A stretch of 64,000 nucleotides of DNA from positions 85,694,477 through 85,758,476 of the forward strand of contig CM071928.1 of NCBI GenBank assembly GCA_016081115.2, written 5' to 3'. Shown piece after piece: positions 45,185 through 57,019 of the stretch. Position 1 is the stretch's first letter. Each line of letters begins with the position of its first letter. The position numbers and the translations under genes were made by a program. The notes under the pieces were generated by a model. The model had not been told where the DNA came from and ran no database searches. It worked only from the letters and a program-made list of their open reading frames with translations. Origin of the DNA: Rehmannia glutinosa. Lineage: Eukaryota > Streptophyta > Magnoliopsida > Lamiales > Orobanchaceae.

Positions 45185-45825
45185 TTGTGAGGCTTGTGGT
45201 AAATTTTTCATGGTGCTAATATGTCCTTCATTTTGACAAAGCCTAAGGGAACCTGTAGGCATCTATGGCTTTCATAGTGCGGCCGTTTAGATACCTTGTC
45301 CCTTGACGTACCGTTCCCTTGACGTACCGTTCGTTGTGTAGCTCTATGTGAAACTAAGATCATTAGTTAGCTGGTAGTAATGCTGGCCTGCAATTCAACA
45401 ATTATTGATGTTCTTTAGGAAAATAAGCAGTTTGTAGAATGTAGCTTTGTGTTTGTTGTTCTCAGATCAAGAAACTCTCCCACTTTTTCACTTTCCAGAT
45501 TCTTGTTTTTGCGTTTTACATTTCTGGTTAACTAAAGATTGTGTAGGTGTGCATTGTCTTCTTATAAGTTCTTGCTTTAGTATAATTGAACTTTTGTTTT
45601 CAGGAACTAGCTTATTATTGAAATAATTTGCTTTTTTTTTTAGTTATTTAAATTATCTCAAAAAGAAACTTGCATGTTTGAGAGATAGAAATATGTGTGA
45701 CTCATTTTATGGATATAATGCATCTATATATGAAAGTGCCATTAAATGGTAAGCTCACGCAGAGGTATTGGGAAAGAACTCTTACAATTATTTTAGCCTT
45801 ACTATTTTGAATAAACAAAGTTGCA
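45185..45825. other. 3' flank of the 282-aa protein gene; source of the downstream duplicate
   Basis: Together with exons 2 and 3, most of this stretch (to about 45625) recurs at 52880-53650 (shared words CATTTCTGGTTAACTAAA / CATTTCTGTTTAACTAAA). No other feature seen. Confidence 0.6.
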
Positions 45826-46143
45826 GAAATCACTAGGCGCTCGTTTGGTGGTGACCGAGCGCCTAGAAATAGTATTGTTTTTCTTTCTTTTTTTTTGGTT
45901 TTTTTTATTATTAATTTTTACCATTTTTGGCCCATTTTTCCGCCTAGGCCACCCAGCCCGCCTAGGAGGGCGCCTAGGCCCGATTTCGTCTAGACACGAT
46001 TTCTAGCCGCCTAGCCCGATTTTTTGCCTGAATGATTTTTTTGAGCAATTTAGCAAAATTGAATCGGTGTAGGTGCGGCTAGCGCCTAGGTGGCGTCTAG
46101 GGGGCCACCTAGGCCGATATATAAACACATGCCGTCATTGCAA
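45826..46143. mobile_element. GGCGCCTAGG-rich MITE, copy 3
   Basis: Begins GTTGCAGAAATCACTAGGCG, close to the complement of the right end of the copy at 21991-22221, and carries CCGCCTAGG, GGCGCCTAGGCCCG and GCGCCTAGGTGGCG clusters. The right border near GTCATTGCAAGG is approximate. Confidence 0.65.
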
Positions 46144-47700
46144 GGCTAATTTAGCGAAGATTTGGAGAAATTTTGTAATACAACACTTATGAAAACGATC
46201 TATGAAGTTCTATTAAAATATTAAATATTTCATTTGTATAATTTTATTATTATGGTGATGGTGATTCATGAGCAATGGTTTTGCCCCCCCAAGGAAACAA
46301 AAACGTACATATTTGTTGTATGTTTCAAAGATAATTTTTATTCTCATAATATTTGAATAAACATATATTCTACTATACTCTTATGTATCTATGAATATAT
46401 CTAACTAATTATAATAAAATAATATTGAAAAATATTTATAGTTGAAAATATCTCTAAGAATTGATTATTTTTGGAAACAAAAGTTATGGTTTTTCAAATG
46501 AAAAGTATTATTTTAAAATCTTTTTCCATTTTTATGATAACAATCTACAGATTTTTTCCCCCTGATTTTTCCAAAAATAGCAGTGGGCCCACAAAAGTTT
46601 GCGGCCCATACTGATCCAGTGAAATAGCATCTCACGAAATGGATCTGCATTCACACTACCTTGAAAATCAGTCCAAAATAGCCCATTAATGAATACTTCT
46701 GTATCCATCATACCTTTCAAGGCCCTAGCATACGTGGCGAGATCCTATTGGTTGAACGGACATCAGTTGGCGGCAAACTCCAAAATTTGGATAAGGAACA
46801 GTGACTTCTTCACCGCCTTATTTTTAATAATAATTCTCTCTCACACAAAATGTATATTACAATATTACAATATATATCATATTTATATATATCATTATCA
46901 TAAAATAATTATATTTTGGAAAATTTATTTTTATTTTATTAAAAAAAGAAATGTGGAAGAACATATTTGTTTCTGAATATTTCCTTTTTAGAATATTGAC
47001 ATATAAAAAGGTCTCAAGTTATTTTGATATTATAAGCTCTCAAATCACAATACTAAATGATTCAAATGAATTAGGTAAATAATAATTGCTAAGTTTAACT
47101 AGTTAGGTGAATGCATTAATTACTTCAAAAGTCTATATTCACATTAAAAGTTAATTATTTATATTTCTTATATCAAGACACATTTTTCATTGTTTATGTT
47201 TTCAAGTATAAAAGTTAACAATTGGAAGATAAAAAAGAAAATTGTACAAGTTTATTTCTCTAGCTCCATTTGCATTCATAGATTTGAAGTTCATAATTTT
47301 ATATTCATAACAACAAATTATTTGAGCTTATTTAAAAATTAAAACATGTAGAAAATACACGTTCATTTACAAAATAATTAAACCGGAACAAAAAAAGAAA
47401 AGCGACCATATAATATAATAATTTAAAGATAAAAATTCATATGAGACAGTCTCACGTTTTTTTTAATAAAATGAATCCTCAAAAAATTCATATTAGCTAA
47501 CTCATTTAAATTTGGATCCAAATTTTGTTTGATTTGTAAGATGAGTTAGATGTATTTTAAAAATTTAAATTCGTGAGACGGCCATGTGGATTATTCTTAT
47601 TTAAATCATCAAATTAAAAACAAATATAAAAATAATTATCTCATTATATTTGTGTTTATTTATTACTATTTTTATTGTGGATAATATTTCTCTTACGTGT
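46144..47700. other. intergenic AT-rich DNA; one foldback patch at 47440-47590
   Basis: No gene is seen. A GAGACAGTCTCACG patch at 47445 and a CGTGAGACGGCC patch at 47574 are inverted and may bound a worn MITE. The minus-strand open frame at 46532-46720 (WTDFQGSVNADPFREML) is the only coding-like word, too short to assign. Confidence 0.4.
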
Positions 47701-47839
47701 GTTTTTGGTGGGACCCACTTCAAATTTTGAATAAATAAATAGCCATTTTATATCTCTCAAAGAGCTCTGTCTCGGTATCTCCACACGCTCATTCTCTTTG
47801 GACATTTCCCCCCAAATCTCCCTTCTCTCGTCTCTAACC

Positions 47840-50800
47840 ATGGATCCATACAAGGTATTTGATTTTATTGATTTTTAATCTCCATTTGTTTGTTTGTTTG
47901 ATTGATTAATTTTGATTTTGATATTCGTAATTCATTTTCTCGATCATATGATTGTTGACAGAGTTTTAGATTGGTCAATTTTGAGTTTATCCTCGAGTAA
48001 TTGAGTTATGCACTCATTTTTTTAACGTTTATTATCTAGGTCGATTAATTAATTATTGTTTTTGAAGCGTTTATAATACTAATTTGAGTGGCTTGGATTG
48101 GAAAATTTCGATGTATTTGGTTGCTTTTTTTTCGATGATGAATTTTGATATATGGGTGTTTGATGATGGTGCAGTACCGTCCGTCAAGTGCGTTCAATTT
48201 GCCTTTCATGACCACAAACTCTGGAGCTCCAGTCTGGAACAATAACAACTCTTTGACTGTTGGAACTAGAGGTATTTCTTTTGTTTTTGCTCTTTTTGTG
48301 TTTTTTTCTTTTCATTTGTTGTTATTATCGTTATTGTGATGGGGGATTGCGTTCCAGGCTATGTTTTATTATCTATAGTTTCATTAAGTTAAACAGTTTG
48401 AATGATAGATATGTGAATTGGCATGCATGTCTTGTGTGATGCTGGTTGTTTCCATCCGGTAATTATCCTTATAATGATCCATGCTTGTTTTTACTCGTTA
48501 GAATTCTCTCAATTCTTTGATAATGTACCGGGCTAGTTTAATATTGCAGTTATAATAAAATTAAAAATGAAGAACATGAAGTTTATCGTTATCTATTCTA
48601 TCTTGCTTAGCTAATGGGCTATTTTTTAAACTCATAAAATGTATGTGATAGTTCAAATTTCCATATCATTTACAACATTTGATGTGCAAAGCATTTATGA
48701 TCAGTTGCAATATTAGGGTCGGCTGAAAAACCCTAAAATTAGCAGCGATTTCTATCTTCTCCAAAGTAGCCTAGCTAGTTTCTTCTAAATCTAATTCTAG
48801 ATAGTCCTGAAATATAATGAATTGATGGGGACCATCAATGCATAATATGTGTAATGTGTAACAAGATTTAGTTTCCTGTTGGGTTTTCCTTGGAATATTT
48901 GCTATAGCATGACACTGTTGACATCGTGTATGGATCATGGTGTGCTGTATACTTTCTTTATGTAAAGGTCAGTTCCTTCTGGAAGCAAGCTTCGTGAGAC
49001 TTGAAATTTAGGTTCCATTAATGCAAAGTTCTGCTATATTACAGGCCCTATCCTCCTTGAAGATTACCATTTGGTTGAGAAACTTGCTAATTTTGATCGT
49101 GAGAGAATTCCGGAACGTGTTGTTCATGCTAGAGGTGCTAGTGCCAAGGGCTTTTTTGAGGTCACTCATGATATTTCTCAACTTACATGTGCCGATTTCC
49201 TTCGGGCTCCAGGAGTTCAGAACCTGTTATTGTTCGATTCTCCACTGTCATCCATGAGCGTGGCAGCCCTGAAACTCTCAGGGATCCCCGAGGGTTTGCA
49301 GTGAAGTTTTACACCAGAGAGGTATAATATGTTGTTTTTAGGTGAAGCTGTATTTCTTGACATGAACACCACTATATTTTTAAACTAGCAAAGTAATTTG
49401 TTGAACTATATATTTGATTTGACAGGCATTGCTTTATTTTTTTTCTCTAGGCATTTTTGTTTGATTCTTCTTTTGAAACTTTTAAGAGAGTGGAATTCTT
49501 TATCAAAGAGTAGGGTTAGTAATTTGGTAGTTTATCATGTAATTAACTCTATCCAATTTTGGCTCTTTTTCATCAATGCAGGGAAACTTTGATTTGGTAG
49601 GAAACAACTTCCCTGTCTTCTTCATTCGTGATGGAATGAAATTCCCTGATATGGTTCATGCTTTGAAACCTAACCCAAAGTCCCACATTCAAGAGAATTG
49701 GAGAATCATGGACTTCTTCTCCCACCATCCGGAGAGTTTGCATATGTTCACTTTCCTGTTCGATGATGTGGGCGTTCCACAAGATTACAGGCACATGGAT
49801 GGCTCTGGAGTTAACACCTATACGCTAATCAACAAGGCTGGGAAAGTGCATTATGTGAAATTCCACTGGAAGCCTACTTGTGGTGTGAAGTGTTTGTTGG
49901 AAGAAGACGCTATTAAGGTTGGAGGAGCCAATCACAGCCATGCCACCCAAGATCTCTATGATTCGATTGCAGCGGGCAACTATCCAGAGTGGAAGCTTTT
50001 TATTCAGATCATAGATCCTGATCATGAAGATAGATTTGATTTTGACCCACTTGATGTGACAAAGACTTGGCCTGAAGATATTTTACCTCTGCAGCCAGTG
50101 GGTCGTTTGGTGTTGAATAAGAACATTGATAACTTCTTTGCAGAGAATGAACAGCTTGCATTTTGCCCTGCCCTTATTGTCCCTGGGGTTCACTATTCAG
50201 ATGACAAGCTGCTCCAAACTCGGATATTTTCGTATGCCGATACTCAGAGGCACCGTCTTGGGCCAAACTATCTGCAGCTCCCGGCTAATGCTCCAAAATG
50301 CGCCCATCACAACAATCACCATGAAGGTTTCATGAACTTCATGCACAGGGATGAGGAGGTAATATTCTCCTGTGTTCTGTATCCCAAAAAAATTGGGATT
50401 TTCTCAGTTGAATTCAGTATCTATTGCATCTTGTTAATTGCCTTGAATAGTTGATAAAAACATCTTTAAATCTAGCATCTTAGTGCTTCCTCTGCTATTT
50501 GAATGTGTTATTGGAGGAAGAAATATTTGGTGACTTTAAGCTGTTTTTTGACTGGGAAAAAGCATTAAATTGTTTATTTTGTTATTATAGGGTATTGCCT
50601 TTATAAATGTCTTTATCTGATATTCTGACTATTTTCAGGTAAACTATTTCCCTTCAAGGTATGACCCTTGTCGCCATGCTGAGAGACACCCCATTCCTCC
50701 TGTGGTGTTGTCAGGGAAGCGTGACAGGGTATGTAGTTTCAGTTTACTTGATTCTGCCACTCGATGTGTAGTTTCTACATTGCAAAATTAAAGTATTATG

Positions 50801-52010
50801 TCTGATATTTTGACATTGCCATGAGAGAACTGAAGGGGGGGGGGGGGAAGCAAAGTGTAATTTGGTGTCTACTGTCTAGAACTGTTTGGGATTATGAAAG
50901 GTGGACGTTTGAAACCTTTGCCAAAGCATTACCAAAAAGTGTGCCATCCTGAGCCCCCAATCCCTTGGCAAAGTTCCTTTAATCTGTGTATGATTACAAT
51001 CCAAAATTTCATCGATGGTTTCTTAGCAATTATGTCCTGTATCTGGTTCTTATGATAAGTGGCGATTAAGGTGTTTACCTGGCCACTGTTTCAAATAAGA
51101 AAATGAAGAGAAGAAACATCAATTGGTTGATGGAAATAAATCAAATAGAAGTGACATCAGTGGGTTGAGCCATTGGATTGCAATTTATAAAGGTACCTGA
51201 GCGAGTTGTGAGCTTTGGTATAATTAAATTGCAAGATGGGGGAAGGAAAATATTGTCTGTCTTCTTGTCAGGGGTCAAAGTATCAGAAACTTTTACAATT
51301 TTTAAGTTTCACTCACAATCCTTTTTGAATTTGAAATCTCGTGTTTGCAAATATTTCTAGTGTTAACTTGTTATAATTCATTGATTACAGTGCTGCATCG
51401 AAAAGGAGAACAACTTTAAGCAACCTGGAGAAAGATATCGTTCCTGGGCTCCAGACAGGTGCTTAACTTCCCACTTGGTTTAAAATCAATGCATATATCA
51501 TTTTTGAGTATCTAAGATTCCTTTCTTTGTTTCTCATCTCTCTTCTTCAGGCAAGAGAGATTTATCCGCCGATGTGTTGATGCTCTATCTGATCCTCGCC
51601 TTACCCATGAGATCCGCGCCATCTGGGTTTCATACTGGTCTCAGGTATGTTACTCATGCCATTCTGGTTGTCTCTTATTTGCTGTTAGGATAATTACGAA
51701 AACCACCCATGAATTTTAAACTATTACAAAAAAAAGCAGTTATCTTTTAAACTACAAATACCCTCTTGACATTTGTTTCTATATTACAAATTGCATCCTC
51801 AAGAGGGAAAAATTTGTTAGTTTTGTAAGATAAATTGGAGTGTTTTGTAATTAGACTAAACCTCGGGTAGTATTTGTAGTTATCCCTTGTTACTATGTCG
51901 TGGATCTATTGGAAATGCAATTTCAAACATGTATTGACTTTTTGCTGCAGGCCGACAAGTCTCTTGGTCAGAAACTCGCTTCCCGCCTCAACGTAAGGCC
52001 AACAATGTAA
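47840..52010 (+). CDS. CAT: catalase, with a one-base deletion (frameshift) in exon 3
   Basis: Eight exons: 47840-47854, 48175-48271, 49045-49321, 49582-50358, 50639-50728, 51391-51458, 51551-51644 and 51951-52010. Exon 3 is 277 nt but splice phase requires 278. After GVQ (CAG at 49218-49220) the frame slips by one. As written translation reads [10 protein letters not shown] and stops at 49302-49304; the other frame continues [20 protein letters not shown] correctly. With one base restored the protein would be 492 aa, the standard plant length. It decomposes H2O2 in peroxisomes. Visible are the distal histidine region ([13 protein letters not shown]), the NADPH/heme-side [12 protein letters not shown], and the proximal heme-ligand tyrosine motif [14 protein letters not shown]. 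An internal QKL at -13 to -11 is the known catalase import signal. The deletion could be a true null allele or an assembly error. A TATATC motif lies at about 47749. Confidence 0.93.
51688..51886. mobile_element. foldback MITE, type B, in the last catalase intron
   Basis: A 199-bp palindrome with the type B core (CAGTTATCTTTTAAAC...GTAAGATAAATTGG). Flanks match weakly. It fills about two thirds of the 306-bp intron. Confidence 0.82.
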
Positions 52011-53037
52011 AGTCAATGAGGAAGCAGCATGTTTTGAGTTGCAAAGAAAGAACAGTGTAAAGTTGATCTCAAGTTTTAAAGTATAAAGTCGACGATAGCC
52101 TTCATGTTGTAATATGTAATGAAACAAGATCGTGTGATTAACTACAAATGATATCCTGATTTTAATAAATGTAGACACTATCTGCCAGTATTGCAGATTG
52201 TTGATCTGTTTTCTGTTATTAATGCCTTTGAGACTTTAAACATTGCGTTTTTGAATATTATTCCCACTTCAAACTACATGGTAAGAGTCGTGCTTACGGC
52301 CAATTTGATTTTTCTGGACCTCGTCTTTTGGGGTTTTTGTAGTCGCTGTTTTGTGCCGTGTCAAATTTATGAAGACCAATTTGTTAGTGTTGCATTTCTG
52401 CTGCTGCTTTGTTGCATCATGCCGTGGAATTGGAGAAACGAGCAATCCAGTTGGCAATAGAGGAAGGTATGGAAAATTCGGATTTATTGGCATTTATTTG
52501 GTTCCTTATATTTTGTTTGCGAATTCCTATTTTTGTTTGGCATTTGAGTCTGTTAATAGTCAAACATTTGTATGACATTTTGGGCTGTGCAAAGGTGACT
52601 AAACTAGAAGAATTATTAGTTTGGTGGATGCACCTTGAGCTATATATAGTGAAATTATCCAAAAACAGTTTATAAGCTCAGACAAACGCCTTTAGTTATT
52701 ACACGTTCTTGGCTAGTTTTGTCAATTTGTCCAACAGCATTGTTAAAGCCTCTGTATACTCTGTGTATTACAGGCAAGGAGATGCAACGGATGAAGGCAG
52801 TGAATATTTTGGCAAAATCTTCCCCTGCAAACAAATTGTTACAATCAACTCGGTTATTGCAATCAGATAAACGGTAATAGTGAGGCTTGTGGTAAATTTT
52901 CATGGTGCTAATATGTCGTTCATTTGACGAAGCCTAAGGGAACCTGTCTGGCATCTTTGGCCTTCATAGTTCGGCCGTTTAGATCCCTTGTCCCTTGACG
53001 TAATGTTCGTTGCTCGTTGCGTAGCTCTGTAAATTCT

Positions 53038-53425
53038 ATGGCCACCCACTTGGGTATATAGCCCTTGGATCAAACACACACGCATGTGGTTGTGTATGTG
53101 TGTGTGATGATCCAAGAGCTATACAACCAAGTAGAGGTGGTAAAATAAAGCCCCGCTCGCGGGCCGGCCCAGCCAGCCCAAGGTTTGGGCTAGGTTGGGC
53201 CATATTTTTTAGGCCCGAAAAGTTGGGCCTATTTGAGACGACCCGAATGGGCCAGGCTAGCCGACTTTTTTTTTTCCGGATCGGCCCAATTTTTTTTGTA
53301 CATGCTGGGTTGGGCTAGTCATTCTGGCGGCCGACTCGACCCCAATATTTGCAAAAGCCCGATAGGGCCCGGCCCGACCCATTACCAGTTCTACAACCAA
53401 GTGGGTAACCACCCACTTGGGTGGC
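53038..53425. repeat. long hairpin (inverted repeat) split by a hAT MITE
   Basis: The left arm (CCACCCACTTGGGTATATAG, CCCTTGGATC, ACACACAC) is mirrored by GTGTGTGTG, GATCCAAGAGCTATACAACC and AAGTGGG, the last part lying beyond the inserted MITE. A further CCACCCACTTGGGTGGC palindrome follows. It is absent from the parental copy near 45340. Confidence 0.75.
53132..53393. mobile_element. hAT MITE, GGCCCG-rich, 8-bp TSD CAACCAAG
   Basis: The ends TAGAGGTGGTAA and TTACCAGTTCTA are inverted. The exact 8-bp duplication CAACCAAG lies at 53124-53131 and 53394-53401. The interior is full of GGCCCG, GGTTTGGGC and GGGCC words, linking it to the degraded copies at 940, 2075 and 32316. Confidence 0.9.
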
Positions 53426-53650
53426 AGGAATAAACCCCTTTAGGAAATAAGCTGTTTGTAGAATGTAGCTTTGTGTTTGTTGTTCTCAGATCAAGAAAAA
53501 CTCCCACTTTTTCCCTTTCCAGATTCTTGTTTTTGCGTTTTACATTTCTGTTTAACTAAAAATGTGTAGGTATGCTTCGTTTTCTTATAAGTTCTTGCTT
53601 TCGTATGGCTGAACTTTTGTTTCGAGAAAGTAGCTCATTATTGAAATAAG

Positions 53651-53868
53651 AGATTAATTACAATATAACCTCTGAGGTTTGGGCTAATTAAAAAAAATCA
53701 AGAGATATTTGAAAATTATAAAAATGACCTTGAGATTTGATTTCGCTTACATTCTCCACCTTCATATATAAAAAATGTTAATGCCTATGATATTTCAAGA
53801 ATTATTATAAATGTATCCTTAAATTTATGACATAATCAAACTTTAGGGGGCTTTTTGTAATTGAGAAA
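53651..53868. mobile_element. foldback MITE, type A, worn
   Basis: TTAATTACAATATAACCTCTGAGG opens it and CTTTTTGTAATTG closes it, with the usual internal order. The terminal GGGATA is lost. It abuts the start of the Mutator-like element. Confidence 0.65.
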
Positions 53869-54799
53869 TTTGGAAAAATGCCACATTTTCATAAAATTTT
53901 TGGAAAAATGTCATACAACCTAAATCCTTTAAATTATCTTTTCTCCTTTAGAAAGAAAAGGACCAAAATCATCTTTTCTCCCATTTCTCAACTGTCTGAG
54001 GAAAAAACAAAAGGTTAAACTGTTATCTCCTTCGTTCTCTCTCTCCCCCCTTCATGTCTTGATTTTGTCTGGTGATTATCGACGACTCGACGACGGGCAG
54101 TTAGTGGTTCGACCGCGTCCCTGTATTCTCTCCGTGGTTGATCTCTGTTACGCGCTCATTTTAGTGGTCGCATTCCCTCTTTGAACGACTAGTATTTCTC
54201 TTTCGACTGGATTTCCGACAGAGACCTTTGCATTTTTATTCTTTTCGGCGTCCATTATCAAGTTCGATTTTGGCTATATTGTTCTTCAAATCTAGGATTT
54301 TTTCTTGCATTTCAGTGTGATTTTTTTTTTTGGTAACTTTTTCTTCAGAAAATATGTTGTATTATATTTTCAACTTTTCATCTTTGGCTGTTGCTGCGCT
54401 GAATTTCGTTTTTGCTCAATTTTTTTTACTTTCATGGGTTTAGGGTTGATGTGTTTTGGTCAAAAGATATCGGTATTTTTGCCCAAAAATAATGTTAAGT
54501 AGTTGTAAGTTTGTTTGGGTCGTTTTGATATTCTCAAAAGCGTGATAATATTATTTTGAAGCTATTTGTGATGTTTTCCAGTTGGATTTTGTTGGTTTTG
54601 GATGTTGTTTGCGTTTTTTGACTTTTGTTAGTTATGTTTCTTTATTTTCCCATGGTATGTATGTACTCAATGCATTTCCGACTGTGTTATCAACTGTGTA
54701 CCGACTATGTGGCCGACCCTTATGTGATGTACTTGTAGTACCGACTAGATTCTGGCCCCATTCGACTATTATTTCAATCTTGCACTTTGTTGTTTTTGT

Positions 54800-55664
54800 T
54801 TGAAACATGGATAATATGACTCTCGTTCCAGATGAAAATGATCACTTTAAAGGCAAGCTCTCCAGAGATGTCATTTCAATGCACTGGAAGTTATTAGTGA
54901 TCGGTTGAAAGGGGAAAATATTGAAAAATTCAAGAGATCTTGCTTCGGGGAGTTCCTTGAGACAGACCATCAAGTTCCAGGGATAACTTGTATTGCACCT
55001 ACTCTTCCGAGAAGATTCTAGGCTTTCCAAGGAAAAAATTGTATTTCATATAAACAATAAAGAGGCTATTTTTGGACCTGAAAGAGTTTGATTTGATCAC
55101 TGGCCTTCAATTTGGCTCAAAGCCACCAATCCAGTTAAAGTCATCCAACATTTTGAACAAGTTTTTTGGTAAACGAATGGTGGATTTACTTGTCCGATAT
55201 AGTAAGTGCTCTTGAGGAACATGTCGCAAAGGAAATAGGCAAGGGCAAGATGACTCTAAAATTGACCCTTTTATATGTTTTATACGGGGTTTTGTTGGTG
55301 TCTAGGCACACCAAAAAGCTGGATGAGCAATATACTCATTTGGTGGACAATTTGAAATCATTCAATGCATATCCATGGGACCGAGTTGCCTTTGAGTACC
55401 TAGTTGGTGATATTCGTAGTTGCATGTGCGGAAGAGTCCAGAAAATTTGGGAGAGAAAGAAGGTCAAACAAATGCACAAAATGGAGAAGTTTGATATCTC
55501 CGGGTTCACACATGCCCTACAAGTGCGGGCGTACGAAGTTATGCCTAATTTGGCTAAATTGTGTGGGAAGCATGTGGCCAACTCTTTTGATTGGTCTCCT
55601 CGGATGCTACGATGGTCTGCGGAGGATGCCCCTACCCTTGATTCGCTGAAACAAAATATTTTTT
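54800..55664 (+). pseudogene. DUF1985-type transposon protein remnant
   Basis: The clearest frame is 55166-55666 (SALEEHVAKEIGKGKMTLKL, LLYVLYGVLLVSRHTKKLDE, FNAYPWDRVAFEYLVGDIRS), the usual DUF1985 order in plant MULE-associated proteins. Upstream, FDLITGLQFGSKPP (about 55085-55135) belongs to the same domain but in another frame, and stops lie in between. It is therefore a frameshifted pseudogene. The last codons (SLKQNIF) precede a solo LTR by only 25 bp. Confidence 0.75.
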
Positions 55665-55691
55665 AACTTGATGTCGGTTGATCGTGCTGCC

Positions 55692-56922
55692 TGTTAGATA
55701 TATATTCTTATCGTAATTTTGATGATTTCTTTTATGAGTTTTATACCAAAACAATGTCCCCAAATGTTGTCTAGATACTTTAAAATATTTTCAATTATTG
55801 TTACAAAATTTTTTGAAGTACTTATTGAACTTTATTTTTGAAAAAAATCGGACAACTTCTCTGCTTTGAGGTCGACCGGTTGCCCTATAGGGCAAGACAA
55901 CCCATACCTAAAAATTTGTCAAAACAAAGAACAACATGTTTGCTGAAAATGGGGAGGGAGACCGATCCCCCTATAGGGAGACCGGTGAGGACGAACGGTG
56001 CCTGGGATGTTGAGTTTTCTATTCTAATCTCTCTATTTCGAAGGGGACCGGTCGAACCCCTAGGGCGACGGGTCTCCCTAGATGTCGACTGGTCCACCCC
56101 TTGTAAAATATTCTCCAACGTCTTTTTTTTTGTTAGAGGGCGATCGATCGCCCTAATGTTTTATCAACAAAAACTATCCGTTGTAGTAGACAACTTTTTA
56201 TGAAATTGTGGCTTTGATCTAATAACATTTTCTTGGATCATTTGTCATTTCTTTTACAGATTTCAATCTTCTAGGAGGAGCCTATGTTGGTGTTCAAATC
56301 AAGGAGCTCTCCTATAAATACTTGAAGACTTGAAGGATCAATACACAACATAATTATACAAAGCAACAAGAAAATCAACAAATTCTCTTATTCTTCATTG
56401 TCAACATTCTTGTTGTATTTAGCCTAAGCTTTACATTTGCACATCTTGAGTATTAGACTTCCTTCTTGATTACACTTGCACTTCAAAGTTGTGTACTTCA
56501 TTTGAGTTGTAATCTTGATTGGTTCAAATCATCCAAAACAAGACATCCTTATTTAGTGTTCTTGTGGTAAGAACACAATTGGTTGATTCTAGGTGTTGAA
56601 GAGTTTGGTGCTCTTCATTGTTGTAAGAAGATTTTGGCAATCTTCATAGGCGATGTTGTACGAAAAGTGTGGTACTCTTCAATGCAAATGTTGTAATAAT
56701 TTGGTATCTATTAATATACTTTTTCATTTTCGAAGTCCATTCGAACATACCGGGTGGTAGAACATTAGGCCCTAGGTGGGTTGAAGCTCTATAATCATTG
56801 TGTGTTGTTTATATTTCTGCACTTTTAATTCTTCACCATCTTCATATTCGAAAAAGAGGGCACAAATCGGAAAAAGAAAAAATCTATTCATCTCCATCTA
56901 GATTTTCGTAGTTGGACTAACA
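55692..56922 (+). mobile_element. solo LTR, Ty1/copia type
   Basis: A 1231-bp sequence starting TGTTAGATATATATTC and ending TTGGACTAACA, so its ends TGTTAG...CTAACA are inverted. Flanks CTGCC (55687-55691) and CTGTC (56923-56927) are a 4-of-5 target duplication. The 3' two thirds align with the LTR at about 61490-62372 (shared TTCTTGTGGTAAGAACACA, AGGCCCTAGGTGGGTTGAA). There is no primer binding site or interior on either side, as expected after LTR-LTR recombination. Confidence 0.85.
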
Positions 56923-57019
56923 CTGTCGACCGTGTAAGTTGCTTCATTTTGTTTTCTTAGGTATTGTATTATTTTGTTTTTTATTTAAAGTAAATGAATG
57001 ACTTAATCATCTAAAAACA

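Larger units (their letters stand above)
52419..53650 (+). pseudogene. duplicated tail of the 282-aa protein gene, interrupted
   Basis: Homologous to about 44722-45625. It keeps the end of exon 2 (HAVELEKRAIQLAIEEG with its donor), the intron, exon 3 (GKEMQRMKAVNILAKSSPAN... to a TAA) and the 3' flank. Exon 1 and the first part of exon 2 are missing, so it cannot make the full protein. Exon 3 remains open with conservative changes. The 3' flank carries an inserted hairpin (about 53038-53425), itself containing a hAT MITE. It sits 400 bp after the catalase stop codon. Confidence 0.88.

Noticed and set aside
46532..46720. A 62-aa minus-strand open frame (WTDFQGSVNADPFREML)
   Set aside because: Coding-like composition, but too short and without a recognisable family, start context or splice partners.
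50836..50849. Poly-G run in catalase intron 5 as a possible regulatory signal
   Set aside because: A simple homopolymer within the intron; prone to sequencing error and not conserved in any way I can judge.
54305..54803. Open frames of 65 and 73 aa on the plus strand
   Set aside because: Phe/Leu/Val-rich readings of T-rich DNA near the MULE end; no domain.
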